Below, piece after piece: positions 55,407 through 64,000 of a stretch of DNA of 64,000 bases (position 1 is the stretch's first letter; every line of letters starts with the position of its first letter). This DNA comes from Neptunomonas qingdaonensis (lineage in GTDB: Bacteria; Pseudomonadota; Gammaproteobacteria; Pseudomonadales; Balneatricaceae). The notes under the pieces were generated by a model. It worked only from the letters and a program-made list of their open reading frames with translations. It searched no databases and was not told where the DNA came from. The stretch is taken from NCBI RefSeq assembly GCF_900113275.1, contig NZ_FOOU01000010.1, positions 62,001 through 126,000 on the forward strand, given 5' to 3'. Position numbers and translations under genes: made by a program.

Positions 55407-55844
55407 ATGAAAATTGCTTATGATAATATTCAGTTTGGCAATCAGCGGTATAGACCTAATATGAATCAAAAAAAGAGGCAAAAGCCGGTGTGTGCTGCTG
55501 AATTGGATTTAGCACAAGGTGCCGTGTTAGTGATGTTTGGCAGTAAGACTTGTGGCGTGTGCAAAGTGATTTGGCCGCAGTTGCTGGCTGCACTGAAATC
55601 TCGCTGGCCTGAGCTGCAGTTTCGATATATAGATTGTGAGAATGATCCGCAATGCTGTGCTCAGAACAGTGTATTTTCACTCCCGGTGATTAGATTGTAT
55701 TTTGATGGCCGACAATATCTTGAACGAATACAGGTCTTCAGCCTTGGGCCGTTTGTCGACGAGGTCGATCGTCTGTGTGAGCAATATGATTGGCCTGGCA
55801 TTGACAGCTCTGGCATTGAAAGCTCAGGTACTGATCAGCAGTAA
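55407..55844 (+). CDS. Thioredoxin-fold protein with CGVC active site
   Basis: 145 aa. GSKTCGVCKVIWPQLL has the CxxC pair (C49, C52), followed by FRYIDCENDPQCC and SVFSLPVIRLYFDGRQ with the cis-proline region. The C-terminus has a repetitive Ser/Gly/Ile stretch (GIDSSGIESSGTD). A cytoplasmic thiol-disulfide protein. The start is uncertain: ATG 55407 (chosen), ATG 55461, or GTG 55398; none has a good ribosome site. Confidence 0.85.
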   Translation: MKIAYDNIQFGNQRYRPNMNQKKRQKPVCAAELDLAQGAVLVMFGSKTCGVCKVIWPQLLAALKSRWPELQFRYIDCENDPQCCAQNSVFSLPVIRLYFDGRQYLERIQVFSLGPFVDEVDRLCEQYDWPGIDSSGIESSGTDQQ

Positions 55845-55855
55845 CAGAGTACTCA

Positions 55856-55890
55856 ACGTATAGCGACAGCGTGTTCCTGTCGCTATACGT
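55856..55890. terminator. Perfect 14-bp hairpin between convergent genes
   Basis: ACGTATAGCGACAG (55856-55869) pairs exactly with CTGTCGCTATACGT (55877-55890), with a seven-base loop. It lies between the thioredoxin-like gene and nhaD, both of which end here. No T-run on either side; probably a bidirectional stop or mRNA-end stabiliser. Confidence 0.55.
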
Positions 55891-55898
55891 AAGTCATC

Positions 55899-57143
55899 CT
55901 AACTAAATAGAACGGTTCCCACCGCATAACTGCCAGCAAATCCCAGTGTATAAGCCAGGAAGAGGTAAAAGCTGAAGCGCATATAGCTAATAAAAGTGAC
56001 TTCCGCAATTTTGCTCATGGCAACGATACCGGCGGCTGAACCGATGATTAGTAACGAGCCGCCTACACCAACGCCATAGGTTAATGATAACCAGCTGGCT
56101 GGAGACATCTCTATATTAGCTTTCAACAAAGCGGCTGTGAGTGGCACGTTGTCTACCAGAGAAGAAAGTAAACCCATCACATAGTTTGCTTGTAACGGTG
56201 GCAGGGTGTCGTAGATTGTCACCAGATTATCAAGTACTCCGATCTCTTTTAACATGCCTACCAGGAGTAAAATACCCAGGAAGAATAGCAGCGTATCAAA
56301 CTCGATTACGCGAATGTAATCGAGCATGTTTTCGCGATCATCTTCACGATAAAACAAGCGACCGATTAAAAACATCATGGACAAGCCAAAGAGGAAGGTT
56401 AGCACCGGCGGCACGCCTGCCAGTACGTTAAGGATAATGGTTGCCAGAATAGTAAAGAGGAATAACACGGCAATACTCATGCCTACCCGGTCATAACGGC
56501 GTTCGACACCCTTGATGACTAATTCTTCTTTTAGTCCAAACGAGAGGAGGCCAGCAAGAAACAATACACTGACAAAAGAGGGAAGGGAAAGCCAGAGTAA
56601 GTTTTGTATCGCCACTTTGTCAGCCAGGAATATCATCAGTGTGGTGACATCCCCGGTGATCAGAGAAACGCCTCCGGAGTTCACTGCAAAAACGACCATC
56701 ACGGCGAACTTTAAGGTTTTCTTGGGCGGAAGCTTGAGGGATAGTACTAATGCCACAGATACCAGGGTAGCTGTGATGTTGTCTGATAACGAGGAGAAGA
56801 CAAAGGAGAAAATCGCGACCATAAACAGTAATTTCTTTTCGCCAACTTTGGACGGCAAAAATTTATAGATGACACTTTCTATCAAGCCTTGATGGTTGAG
56901 AAAGGCGACAAAGGTCATGGCCGCCATCAGGAATAACCATAAGCTGGCAATTTCCAGTAGATTCTCGTTTAGCATGCCTTGAATCTGTTTCGGTGTTACA
57001 CCATCTTCAGGAAAAACAAACAGTAATATCCACGCGAGTGTTCCAAGAAATAGAGTGGTTTTTGCTTTGTTGAGATGTAACACGTCTTCAAGCACAATCA
57101 TAAAGAACGCGATGACAGCAATGATGATCAGAACAGTGTGCAT
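55899..57143 (-). CDS. nhaD: Sodium/proton antiporter NhaD
   Basis: 414 aa, about eleven to twelve membrane helices. Landmarks of the NhaD/ArsB-like family: DVLHLNKAKTTLFLGTLAW, LFLMAAMTFVAFLNHQGL, SSLSDNITATLVSVAL, FAVNSGGVSLITGDVTTLM, LSSLVDNVPLTAALL and YGVGVGGSLLIIGSAAGIVAMSK. Exports Na+ (or Li+) in exchange for protons. The ATG at 57143 with GTGGAG is preferred; GTG at 57149 is also open. Confidence 0.95.
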   Translation of the reverse strand: MHTVLIIIAVIAFFMIVLEDVLHLNKAKTTLFLGTLAWILLFVFPEDGVTPKQIQGMLNENLLEIASLWLFLMAAMTFVAFLNHQGLIESVIYKFLPSKVGEKKLLFMVAIFSFVFSSLSDNITATLVSVALVLSLKLPPKKTLKFAVMVVFAVNSGGVSLITGDVTTLMIFLADKVAIQNLLWLSLPSFVSVLFLAGLLSFGLKEELVIKGVERRYDRVGMSIAVLFLFTILATIILNVLAGVPPVLTFLFGLSMMFLIGRLFYREDDRENMLDYIRVIEFDTLLFFLGILLLVGMLKEIGVLDNLVTIYDTLPPLQANYVMGLLSSLVDNVPLTAALLKANIEMSPASWLSLTYGVGVGGSLLIIGSAAGIVAMSKIAEVTFISYMRFSFYLFLAYTLGFAGSYAVGTVLFS

Positions 57144-57289
57144 CTGCACGACTCCACAAAGTTTAAGAGAGCAATATTTTAAGGGGCGTGCATAATATTC
57201 GCATTGATTAATTCGATATAAACGTTATATTTTTTCAATTTATTTACATAATGTGGCTTTGATAGTGCGATCTACAGGCTTTACCTGCA

Positions 57290-57553
57290 TTGAATAATTC
57301 TCCGACATGGTACATTTATATCCTTCTTTGTGCGGATGGTAGTTTGTACACGGGTATTACAACGGATTGCGATAGGCGACTGAAGGAGCATAATGAGAGC
57401 CGCACTTTAGGTGCGAAATACACACGAACCCGGCGGCCGGTTACGATGGTGTGGCGTGAAGATGCTGGGAGCCGCTCTTTGGCCAGTAAGCGTGAATATG
57501 CCATCAAGCAACTATCCAGAGCTAAAAAGTTGGCACTTTTTGGCGGACTATAA
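57290..57553 (+). CDS. GIY-YIG nuclease-fold protein (YhbQ-like)
   Basis: 87 aa. WYIYILLCADGSLYTGITTDCDRRLKEHN has the GIY-YIG core (here YIYIL...YTGIT), then GAKYTRTRRPVTMVW and SLASKREYAIKQL with the catalytic-type Glu. Small UPF0213 members are probable DNA-structure nucleases of unclear role. The only start that fits is TTG; no ATG is in frame upstream. Confidence 0.88.
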   Translation: MNNSPTWYIYILLCADGSLYTGITTDCDRRLKEHNESRTLGAKYTRTRRPVTMVWREDAGSRSLASKREYAIKQLSRAKKLALFGGL

Positions 57554-57708
57554 TCTGCTATCGGCTTTGATTGAGCGCTTAATGTGTCTTTGCAAGCGAT
57601 GTATCAAAACAGATCTATTAATAAAATGTATGCTGAGTACGCCTAAGTGAATTAGGTCAGACAGCGATTACCACTTCGTGCTATGTCTCTTTGATGATAA
57701 TAAGTGTT

Positions 57709-57725
57709 ATGTTATATTATAACGT
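57709..57725. promoter_or_regulatory. Zur operator upstream of the zinc uptake cluster
   Basis: ATGTTATATTATAACGT, with a perfect inner palindrome GTTATA-T-TATAAC (57711-57723). It matches the known gammaproteobacterial Zur box pattern closely. It lies 25-40 bases before the ZrgA-like gene, so the operon should be repressed by zinc-loaded Zur. Confidence 0.88.
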
Positions 57726-57749
57726 ATTGTTTGTAATCAAGGTGTTGCT

Positions 57750-58322
57750 ATGAGAATATTTAGGAAAATCCGTGTGAAAGCCCGTTCCCAGTGTGCGACA
57801 TCGGTATTGGTTGCCGTGCTTTCATCCTTCATGCTGACCTCTTTAGTGCATGCCGGTCAGGCGCATGAGCATGGAGTGGTAACGCTTGATGCGGTAGTCG
57901 AAGAAAAATTGCTGGATGTGATGTTGATTACACCAGCGGTTAATGTTGTTGGCTTCGAACACGCCGCCGAAACTGAAGCGCAGAAAGCAGAGGTTATTCA
58001 GGCGATAAATTCGTTAAAGCAAGGTTATCAAATTATTCAGTTACCCCGTGCTGCTCTGTGCCTGTTGAAAGAAGCAGATGTTATCCAATCATTACTTGAA
58101 TCGCAGCATGAGCATGAGCATGAAGAAGAGCACGGGCATGCGGATATTAGGGTTCATTATCAGTTCGTCTGCGCTAAACCCGAACAATTAACGGAAATCG
58201 CGGTCGGACTGTTTGATCAGTTTTCGATGGTTGAATCTGTTCGTTATCAGGTGGTGAGTCCAGCGGGACAGAAGGGTGGAACCTTGTTCTCTTCACGCGA
58301 TGAAATTTTAATTCGCCAATAG
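57750..58322 (+). CDS. zrgA: ZrgA-like periplasmic zinc uptake protein (DUF2796)
   Basis: 190 aa. Signal peptide ending about SLVHAGQ, then AHEHGVVTLD, a conserved opening, and a His/Glu-rich loop QHEHEHEEEHGHAD followed by FVCAKPEQL and VSPAGQKGGTLF. DUF2796 proteins such as Vibrio ZrgA are Zur-controlled parts of a zinc importer; the His-rich loop fits zinc binding. First gene of a Zur-box-preceded operon with an ABC transporter and DUF3299 protein. Confidence 0.88.
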   Translation: MRIFRKIRVKARSQCATSVLVAVLSSFMLTSLVHAGQAHEHGVVTLDAVVEEKLLDVMLITPAVNVVGFEHAAETEAQKAEVIQAINSLKQGYQIIQLPRAALCLLKEADVIQSLLESQHEHEHEEEHGHADIRVHYQFVCAKPEQLTEIAVGLFDQFSMVESVRYQVVSPAGQKGGTLFSSRDEILIRQ

Positions 58323-58339
58323 CATATATAGGAATAAAC

Positions 58340-59044
58340 ATGGCAGCGGTAACGTTGGAACAGGTTACGTTTTCCTGGAAGTCAGGAACTCCTATTATTG
58401 ATATAGCAAAATGTGAGATCAAAAGTGGTGAGCACATTTTTATACAAGGTCCATCAGGCAGTGGTAAAAGCACACTACTTAATTTGCTAACAGGACTGTT
58501 GCTGCCGGACTCTGGTGAAATACGAATTGCAGGTTGTTGTATCTCCTCGCTTTCATCATCGGAGCGAGACTGCTTTAGAGCTGACCATATAGGGTTTATC
58601 TTTCAGATGTTTAATCTGCTGCCGTACCTCTCTTTACGAGATAATGTCATGCTGGCGTGTCGCTTTTCTAATGTACGTAAGCAGCGTGCAATCGCGCAAG
58701 CGGGGAGTGTTTCGCAGGCGGCTGATCAGTTATTGCTCGAGTTGGGATTGGGGAAACAGTTACACCAGAGGCTGACTGTTGCAGAATTATCAGTGGGGCA
58801 GCAGCAACGTGTGGCGGTGGCGCGTGCTTTAATAGGCTCTCCTGATGTGTTGATTGCTGATGAGCCTACCTCGGCTTTAGATCGTACGACGCGTGACACC
58901 TTTATCCAGTTACTGCTTAAAGAGGTATCTCAACGCAACAGTACCTTATTGTTGGTAAGTCACGATGACACCTTGAGCCCCTTTTTTGATAGAACGCTTT
59001 CGTTGCAGCAGATTAATTGTGCTGGAGTAACGGATGCTATTTAA
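58340..59044 (+). CDS. ABC transporter ATPase (LolD/MacB type) of the zinc cluster
   Basis: 234 aa. Walker A GPSGSGKST, Q-loop near FQMFNLLPYLSL, signature LSVGQQQRVAVARAL, Walker B VLIADEPTSALD and the H-loop VSHDD. Energises the next-encoded permease. Overlaps it by 11 bases. Seventeen bases after the ZrgA-like gene. Confidence 0.93.
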   Translation: MAAVTLEQVTFSWKSGTPIIDIAKCEIKSGEHIFIQGPSGSGKSTLLNLLTGLLLPDSGEIRIAGCCISSLSSSERDCFRADHIGFIFQMFNLLPYLSLRDNVMLACRFSNVRKQRAIAQAGSVSQAADQLLLELGLGKQLHQRLTVAELSVGQQQRVAVARALIGSPDVLIADEPTSALDRTTRDTFIQLLLKEVSQRNSTLLLVSHDDTLSPFFDRTLSLQQINCAGVTDAI

Positions 59045-60290
59045 CGTTGCGTTGGCGAGTAGCTGGAGCCGCCGTCACACTTTGTTTTTTATTGTGCTGA
59101 CGATCGCCCTCAGTGTTGCGTTATTGATCGCTGTAGAAAAAATTCGGACAGAAGTGCGCGATAGTTTTAACCGCTCTGTTTCCGGCACCGATTTGATTGT
59201 TGGTGCCCGGGGTGGAGAGCTGCAATTGATCTTGTATTCTATTTTTCATATTGGTCAGGCTTCCAATAATATTAGCTGGGAAAGTTTCGAACTGATTAAT
59301 AGTAATAAAAACGTTGCCTGGGCTGTGCCTATTTCCTTGGGGGATTCACATAAAGGTTTTCGTGTCGTGGGAACTTCATCAGGCTTTTTTACGCATTATC
59401 AAACGGGGCAGCAGCAATCACTGCTGTTTCAAAAAGGTAAGGCATTTAATGATCTGTTTGATGCGGTTATCGGGGCGGATGTGGCGCGACAACTTGGCTA
59501 TCAGGTGGGCAGTCGTCTTACGCTTTCTCATGGGGTAGGTAGTGCCAGTTTTTCTCAGCATGATGATCGCCCATTTAGCGTGGCTGGAGTGTTGCGTTCG
59601 ACAGGTACTCCTGTTGATCAATCGGTGTTTATTAGTTCCGAAGCCATTGTCGCCATTCATGACGGCTGGCAGTCGGGTAGCCGTATACCCGGACAGCAAA
59701 TCTCTGTCGAGGAGGTGAGGAAAAAAGTACTGCAACCTAAAGAGCTGACAGCGATTTTATTGGGTATGAAGTCAAAATTAAGCACTTTTCATTTACAGCG
59801 CCAGATTAATAACTATAAAGCCGAGCCTTTACAGGCAGTATTACCGGGCGTGGCGTTACAGCAATTGTGGCAACTGATACGGGTGGCTGAAAATGCACTG
59901 CGCATAGTCTCCGGCTGTGTGGTGCTGGCAGGATTGATCGGTATGTTGGCCGTGTTGCTTACCAGTTTGGGGGCCCGCCGAAAAGAGATGGCTATTATGC
60001 GTGCCATTGGTGCCAGGCCATGGCACATTATCACTTTGCTGGTATTCGAATCTACATTGGTCAGCGCCATTGGAACCTTGCTTGGGGTGCTGCTGTCTGT
60101 TGGTTTGCTGATGTTGGCTCAGCCCGTATTAGAAACGCAATTTGGATTGTTTATTCAGTCGACAGGATTGTCGCTGGATGACGCGCCGTTGCTGGCAGGT
60201 GTTGTATTGGCGGGCGCAGCGACGGGATTATGGCCGGGTTATCGGGCTTATCAAATGACGGCCGCTGATGGGTTAACGCTACGATGCTAA
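59034..60290 (+). CDS. ABC transporter permease, FtsX/MacB family
   Basis: 418 aa. One N-terminal helix (about 15-35), a MacB-type periplasmic domain (about 40-270; SGTDLIVGARGGELQLILYSIFH is the usual start) and three C-terminal helices (about 290-410) with ALRIVSGCVVLAGLIGMLAVLLTSLGARRKEMAIMRAIGARP, the FtsX hallmark. The MacB-like type moves molecules out of the inner membrane rather than importing; its role in zinc supply may be indirect. Confidence 0.92.
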   Translation: MLFNVALASSWSRRHTLFFIVLTIALSVALLIAVEKIRTEVRDSFNRSVSGTDLIVGARGGELQLILYSIFHIGQASNNISWESFELINSNKNVAWAVPISLGDSHKGFRVVGTSSGFFTHYQTGQQQSLLFQKGKAFNDLFDAVIGADVARQLGYQVGSRLTLSHGVGSASFSQHDDRPFSVAGVLRSTGTPVDQSVFISSEAIVAIHDGWQSGSRIPGQQISVEEVRKKVLQPKELTAILLGMKSKLSTFHLQRQINNYKAEPLQAVLPGVALQQLWQLIRVAENALRIVSGCVVLAGLIGMLAVLLTSLGARRKEMAIMRAIGARPWHIITLLVFESTLVSAIGTLLGVLLSVGLLMLAQPVLETQFGLFIQSTGLSLDDAPLLAGVVLAGAATGLWPGYRAYQMTAADGLTLRC

Positions 60291-60387
60291 AGATTCTTTC
60301 AGTATAGAGTTATTCAGTGCGTCGCTTTTAGTCAATAGGTTTTTTTAATAGAGAGTATGCCTGGGTACTCTCAATCAGGATGGATCA

Positions 60388-60936
60388 ATGCAGATATTCC
60401 GCTTAGTTTTTATTGTGTTTGCCTCGTGTGTTGCATTGCTTGCTACCAATATTCACGCAGCTTACGAAGAGCTCAATGGTGAGAAACTAGAACAAATTGA
60501 GTGGGAGCAACTGATGCCTGCTGATTATTCGCTGGATGGCTTATTTGATGATCGCGATCTCGGGGCTCTCGATGATCTCGATCCTAAAGCGGCTTTGCTG
60601 ATGGATCAACTGCAGCAAGCATTACAGTCGGCTCCTGTTGTGCCTCAAATGAACGGTAAAATGGTACGAATCCCGGGTTTTGTCGTTCCTGTCGAGAGCG
60701 AAGATCAAAAGGTGTATAGGTTTTTTTTGGTACCGTACTTCGGTGCCTGTATTCATGTTCCGCCGCCGCCATCAAATCAGATCATCTATGCGCATTACGA
60801 GCCGGGGGTTAAGGTAGAGAGCCTGTATGATGCTGTTTGGATTAGCGGAAAACTCAAAACTGAGACCTTCAGTCATGAGCTGGCTTCATCCGGTTACACT
60901 CTGGAAGTCTTTCGTATTGAGCCTTATGAAGAGTAG
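60388..60936 (+). CDS. DUF3299 family exported protein
   Basis: 182 aa. Signal peptide to about residue 24 (TNIHA). The conserved core is NGKMVRIPGFVVPVESEDQ, FLVPYFGACIHVPPPPSNQI and ISGKLKTETFSHELASSGY, the DUF3299 pattern. Such genes accompany the ZrgA/ABC sets; a metal or redox role is suggested by the conserved Cys and His in ACIHVPPPP. The gap of 97 bases to the permease keeps it in the probable operon. Confidence 0.85.
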   Translation: MQIFRLVFIVFASCVALLATNIHAAYEELNGEKLEQIEWEQLMPADYSLDGLFDDRDLGALDDLDPKAALLMDQLQQALQSAPVVPQMNGKMVRIPGFVVPVESEDQKVYRFFLVPYFGACIHVPPPPSNQIIYAHYEPGVKVESLYDAVWISGKLKTETFSHELASSGYTLEVFRIEPYEE

Positions 60937-61132
60937 CGCAACGCACTTCTGGCATTGAGTGTTGATATTCTTATTTGTGTTACCTGAAACCGTTATTCTA
61001 TTATCTAAAACCGCTATGCTGTAGGGAATAACGGGCTTATAATCGCCGCAAATTTCAACCCTGCCTTACGTTTTCAATGTGCAATCAAACTGATTGTGGG
61101 ATAGTGACAATGACTTTATCGGGGACACAGTA

Positions 61133-61597
61133 TTGAACGATGAACTTCAGCCTCAAGATGAGCTATTAGTTGCCGGTTGGCGGGAATGGGTTTCGTTGCC
61201 CGGTTTAGGTATAGGCTCTATTAAGGCAAAGATGGATACCGGTGCCCGAACGTCATGTTTGCATGCTTTTGAAGTAGAGGCGTTTGAGAAAAAAGGCAAG
61301 TCATGGGTCAGGTTTTCTATTCACCCCAATCAAAACGAGACTGATACGGTTATTCAGTGTGAGGCAAGGGTACTAGATTACCGCAAAGTGACAGACTCCG
61401 GTGGCCACAGTGAGTTACGTTATGTTATTCGAACCAATGTACATTTTGGTGATCATCAATGGCCTGCAGAGGTTACTCTAACTAATAGAGACAATATGAA
61501 GTTTCGTATGTTGATAGGGCGTACTGCCATGTCAGATCGTATCGTTATCAATCCAGCACTATCATTCCAGTTTGGGTTGACGGGAGTTAAAAAATGA
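61133..61597 (+). CDS. Retropepsin-like aspartyl protease (ATP-dependent zinc protease family, RimB type)
   Basis: 154 aa. The aspartyl protease motif is [13 protein letters not shown], with [19 protein letters not shown] before it and [17 protein letters not shown] after, the pattern of the retropepsin-like proteins encoded next to rimK. It probably trims the glutamate tail added by RimK. TTG 61133 after GGGGACA is chosen because it matches the family start; TTG 61094 is also open. Overlaps rimK by 4 bases. Confidence 0.85.
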   Translation: MNDELQPQDELLVAGWREWVSLPGLGIGSIKAKMDTGARTSCLHAFEVEAFEKKGKSWVRFSIHPNQNETDTVIQCEARVLDYRKVTDSGGHSELRYVIRTNVHFGDHQWPAEVTLTNRDNMKFRMLIGRTAMSDRIVINPALSFQFGLTGVKK

Positions 61598-62499
61598 AAA
61601 TTGGTATTTTATCCAGAAACTCAAAGCTTTACTCCACTCGGCGTCTGATCGAGGCCTGTGAAGCAAGAGGGCATGAAACGAAGGTGATTGACGCATTACG
61701 CTGTTATATGAATATCAATTCAGAACAGCCTTCGATCCATTTTAAGGGTGAAGATTTAGTCGGCTTCGATGCGATTATTCCGCGTATCGGTGCTTCGGTT
61801 ACTTTTTACGGATGTGCCGTCCTACGTCAGTTTGAAATGATGGGTGTTTACCCGGTGAATGAGTCGGTAGCCATTACCAGATCGCGTGATAAATTGCGCT
61901 CTATGCAATTGTTGTCACGAAAGAGCATCGGTATGCCCGTAACGGGCTTTGCCAGTAAACCGGATGATATAAAAGATCTGCTGGACATGGTGGGCGGCGC
62001 TCCCGTCGTTATCAAATTGCTCGAAGGTACGCAGGGTATTGGTGTTGTACTTGCTGAAACACGTAAAGCAGCAGAAAGTGTGCTCGAAGCTTTCATGGGA
62101 CTCAAAGCGAATATCATGGTTCAGGAGTTTATTAAGGAAGCAGGCGGAGCGGATATCCGTTGTTTTGTTATCGGTGATAAGGTTATTGCCGCGATGAAAC
62201 GCCAGGGTGCTGAAGGTGAGTTTCGTTCTAATCTGCACCGTGGTGGTAATGCATCGCTGATCAGAATTACACCTGAAGAGCGCAAAACAGCCGTCACTGC
62301 GGCAAAAGCGATGGGCTTGAGTGTGGCGGGTGTTGACCTTCTTCGTTCCAGCCGTGGGCCACTCGTGATGGAAGTTAACTCATCACCGGGTCTTGAAGGT
62401 ATTGAAGCCGCAACGGGTAAGGATGTTGCGAGTATGATCATTGAGCATATCGAAAAGAGTGCTAAACCGCAGAGCACGACAACACGAGGTCGGGGATAG
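61594..62499 (+). CDS. rimK: Ribosomal protein S6--L-glutamate ligase RimK
   Basis: 301 aa, the normal length. ATP-grasp enzyme adding glutamates to the S6 C-terminus. Landmarks: [92 protein letters not shown] and [14 protein letters not shown]. It overlaps the RimB-like gene by 4 bases, so the two are translated together. Confidence 0.96.
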   Translation: MKIGILSRNSKLYSTRRLIEACEARGHETKVIDALRCYMNINSEQPSIHFKGEDLVGFDAIIPRIGASVTFYGCAVLRQFEMMGVYPVNESVAITRSRDKLRSMQLLSRKSIGMPVTGFASKPDDIKDLLDMVGGAPVVIKLLEGTQGIGVVLAETRKAAESVLEAFMGLKANIMVQEFIKEAGGADIRCFVIGDKVIAAMKRQGAEGEFRSNLHRGGNASLIRITPEERKTAVTAAKAMGLSVAGVDLLRSSRGPLVMEVNSSPGLEGIEAATGKDVASMIIEHIEKSAKPQSTTTRGRG

Positions 62500-62561
62500 T
62501 TATTAATAGTTAGCTGTTAATCCCCTTTAATAGACCGCTCAATAGTCAATCCTCCCGATGC

Positions 62562-62617
62562 CTGTTGTTCTTCTCTGTGAGAAGAGCAACAGGATCTGCC
62601 TAAAAGCAGAATTTTTA
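62562..62617 (+). terminator. Tandem hairpins ending the rimK transcript
   Basis: A 14-bp stem with one G-U pair (62562-62575 with 62579-62592) and then TCTGC-N6-GCAGA (62595-62610) followed by ATTTTTA. The second, shorter stem with its T-run looks like the real terminator. Confidence 0.5.
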
Positions 62618-62680
62618 TACTGTTTGTAATAAAATCCTCTCTCATAGTGTTTCTGTTCTCCATATGGCTGGTTTTCTGAC

Positions 62681-63829
62681 ATGAATTATCCGACAACAAA
62701 ATTGCCGAAAGTCGGCACAACTATTTTTACAGTTATGTCTCAGATGGCCGCCGAGTATAAGGCAATTAATCTGTCTCAGGGTTTTCCTGATTTTGATGGC
62801 CCTAAAAACTTGTTAGATGCCGTTGGGCAATATATTGCTCAAGGGGCTAATCAATATGCACCTATGACAGGTGTTCCGGCATTGCGTGAAGAAATCGCTA
62901 AAAAAGTGGCCATGCTGTATGGCAATACAGTCTCACCAGAAACAGAAGTGACGGTAACCTCCGGTGCCACAGAAGCGCTGTTTGCTGCGATTGCTGCTGT
63001 GGTCAGGCGCGATGATGAGGTGATAGTTTTTGATCCCGCTTATGATAGTTATGAGCCGGCGATTGAACTCAATGGAGGCGTAGCGGTTCATTTACAGTTG
63101 CAACCACCCGCTTTTCATATCAATTGGCAGCAGTTAAAAGATGCGATTACGCCGAAAACGCGGATGATAATCATCAATACACCGCATAATCCAACCGGTT
63201 CTGTTTTATCCGCTGAGGATTTAGAGCAGTTGGCAGAATTGGTGCGGGATACTGATATTTTGCTGTTGGGTGATGAGGTGTACGAACATATTGTCTTTGA
63301 TGGCCATCAACACCATAGTTTACTCAGCCATCCTGAGTTATATCAGCGTAGTTTTGTGGTGTCCTCGTTTGGTAAAACGTACCACACGACCGGTTGGAAA
63401 GTTGGCTATTGTGTAGCGCCAGCAGCGTTGTCGGTTGAATTACGTAAAGTGCATCAATACCTGACTTTTTCTACATCAACGCCGATGCAGTTGGCGCTCG
63501 CCGATATTATGCGTGAACAGCCATCTCACTATCAGGCGCTGCCGGCATTTTATCAACACAAACGTGACCTGTTCAACACACTGATTGCACCCGGTAAATT
63601 TACTTTTACCGCGGCACCAGGTACTTATTTTCAGTTGGTGGACTACAGCAACATCAGTGATATGAATGACATCGACTTCTGCCAATGGTTAATTAAAGAG
63701 GTAGGTGTAGCGGCTATCCCTGTGTCTGTTTTCTGTAACACGCCACCGGAAATGCGCTTGATTCGTTTCTGTTTTGCTAAAGGTGATGAAACCTTGAAAA
63801 ATGCTGCTGCCAGAATTGTGGCTATTTAG
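62681..63829 (+). CDS. ybdL: Methionine aminotransferase (YbdL-like)
   Basis: 382 aa. PLP-dependent fold type I: NLSQGFPDFDGPKNLLDA at the start, VTSGATEALFAAIAA, INTPHNPTGSVLS, LLGDEVYEHIVFDG and the PLP lysine in SSFGKTYHTTGWKVGY, ending RFCFAKGDETL. It matches YbdL, which transaminates methionine, closely. It is followed at once by an omega-amidase, a pairing that repairs the ketoglutaramate formed when glutamine is the donor. The ribosome site is weak. Confidence 0.93.
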   Translation: MNYPTTKLPKVGTTIFTVMSQMAAEYKAINLSQGFPDFDGPKNLLDAVGQYIAQGANQYAPMTGVPALREEIAKKVAMLYGNTVSPETEVTVTSGATEALFAAIAAVVRRDDEVIVFDPAYDSYEPAIELNGGVAVHLQLQPPAFHINWQQLKDAITPKTRMIIINTPHNPTGSVLSAEDLEQLAELVRDTDILLLGDEVYEHIVFDGHQHHSLLSHPELYQRSFVVSSFGKTYHTTGWKVGYCVAPAALSVELRKVHQYLTFSTSTPMQLALADIMREQPSHYQALPAFYQHKRDLFNTLIAPGKFTFTAAPGTYFQLVDYSNISDMNDIDFCQWLIKEVGVAAIPVSVFCNTPPEMRLIRFCFAKGDETLKNAAARIVAI

Positions 63830-63839
63830 GAGAAAGGCT

Positions 63840-64000
63840 ATGGAGCAAAAAGATGAATTACGGGTAACACTGGTTCAGACTGAGCTACTTTGGCAGTTGC
63901 CTGAAGCAAACCGTACGCTGTTGGCTGAGAAACTTCGCCCGTTGGCAGGGCATACCGACCTGATTATTCTGCCGGAAATGTTTACCACCTGTTTCATGAT
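63840..64000 (+). CDS. yafV: Omega-amidase / nitrilase-family protein (YafV-like), cut by the window end
   Basis: Only the first 53 residues are present. VTLVQTELLWQLPEANRTLL and GHTDLIILPEMFTT, with the catalytic Glu in LPEMFTTCF, match the YafV/NIT2 start. Good ribosome site AGGAGAAAGG; 11 bases after the aminotransferase. Hydrolyses ketoglutaramate in the methionine/glutamine transamination cycle; assignment is by family. Confidence 0.88.
   Translation, partial: MEQKDELRVTLVQTELLWQLPEANRTLLAEKLRPLAGHTDLIILPEMFTTCFM

Noticed and set aside
57150-57289. Sodium/lithium riboswitch upstream of nhaD
   Set aside because: AT-rich and lacking clear conserved helices; nothing beyond a simple promoter region can be supported.

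Overview
This window looks like chromosomal DNA of a marine-type gammaproteobacterium, probably of the Oceanospirillales / Neptunomonas-Amphritea kind. I infer this from an E. coli-like rnfABCDGE-nth order, E. coli-like NrdA/NrdB with a YfaE ferredoxin, a Pseudomonas-style hemoprotein CysI followed by DUF934, the sodium antiporter NhaD, and a moderate G+C content judged by eye. There is no prophage, transposase, CRISPR array or plasmid gene. One tRNA gene (Tyr) is present and no rRNA.

Layout. 1-5 kb: sbcB (exonuclease I), a small exported protein with a duplicated signal region, and a convergent M16 protease. 5-9 kb: an operon of DUF6394, a K+ channel with two RCK domains, an EamA transporter and a Tim44-like protein, closed by a clear terminator; then yaaA. 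10-13 kb: long-form trpS, a rhodanese and a DyP peroxidase. 13.4-22.4 kb: a signalling module made of a TonB-dependent receptor, a YfiR-like periplasmic protein, a hybrid histidine kinase and a REC-GGDEF-EAL protein. It is split by a reverse-strand cysK and a palindromic repeat. 22.4-28.3 kb: Sel1-repeat protein, DUF4139 protein, a membrane pseudokinase-SUMF1 fusion, kdsA and a HugZ-like protein. 28.3-30.5 kb: GIDE/EF-hand protein, lemA and DUF2788, then tRNA-Tyr. 31-34.8 kb: nrdA-nrdB-yfaE. 35.2-42.3 kb: rnfABCDGE-nth on the reverse strand. 42.4-50.7 kb: assimilatory sulfate reduction (cysD, cysN, TauE/SafE permease, cysI, DUF934, cysH, cysG). 50.7-55.8 kb: CDGSH protein, hydrolase-OsmC fusion, SRPBCC protein, a lipoprotein next to a signal-less M15 peptidase, a 0.7 kb gene-poor AT-rich stretch and a thioredoxin-fold protein. 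55.9-64 kb: nhaD, a GIY-YIG protein, a Zur-box-preceded zinc uptake cluster (ZrgA-like, ABC ATPase and permease, DUF3299), a RimK/retropepsin pair, and a methionine aminotransferase with the start of an omega-amidase.

How the parts work together. The cys genes cover sulfate activation, PAPS reduction, sulfite reduction and siroheme synthesis, with cysK elsewhere in the window. APS kinase is missing; only a P-loop-less remnant sits at the CysN C-terminus. The receptor/YfiR/kinase/EAL set reads as an outer-membrane-to-c-di-GMP pathway. Its output protein has a degenerate GGDEF motif (GGDKF) encoded across a run of nine G, which is the most striking single feature of the window. The Rnf complex and NhaD fit sodium- or proton-linked marine energetics. 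The zinc cluster carries a textbook Zur palindrome.

I see no clear large new defence or mobile system. The best candidates for undescribed biology are the G9/GGDKF c-di-GMP effector, the lipoprotein-M15 peptidase pair, the pseudokinase-SUMF1 protein and the cluster of co-oriented DnaA boxes after yfaE.
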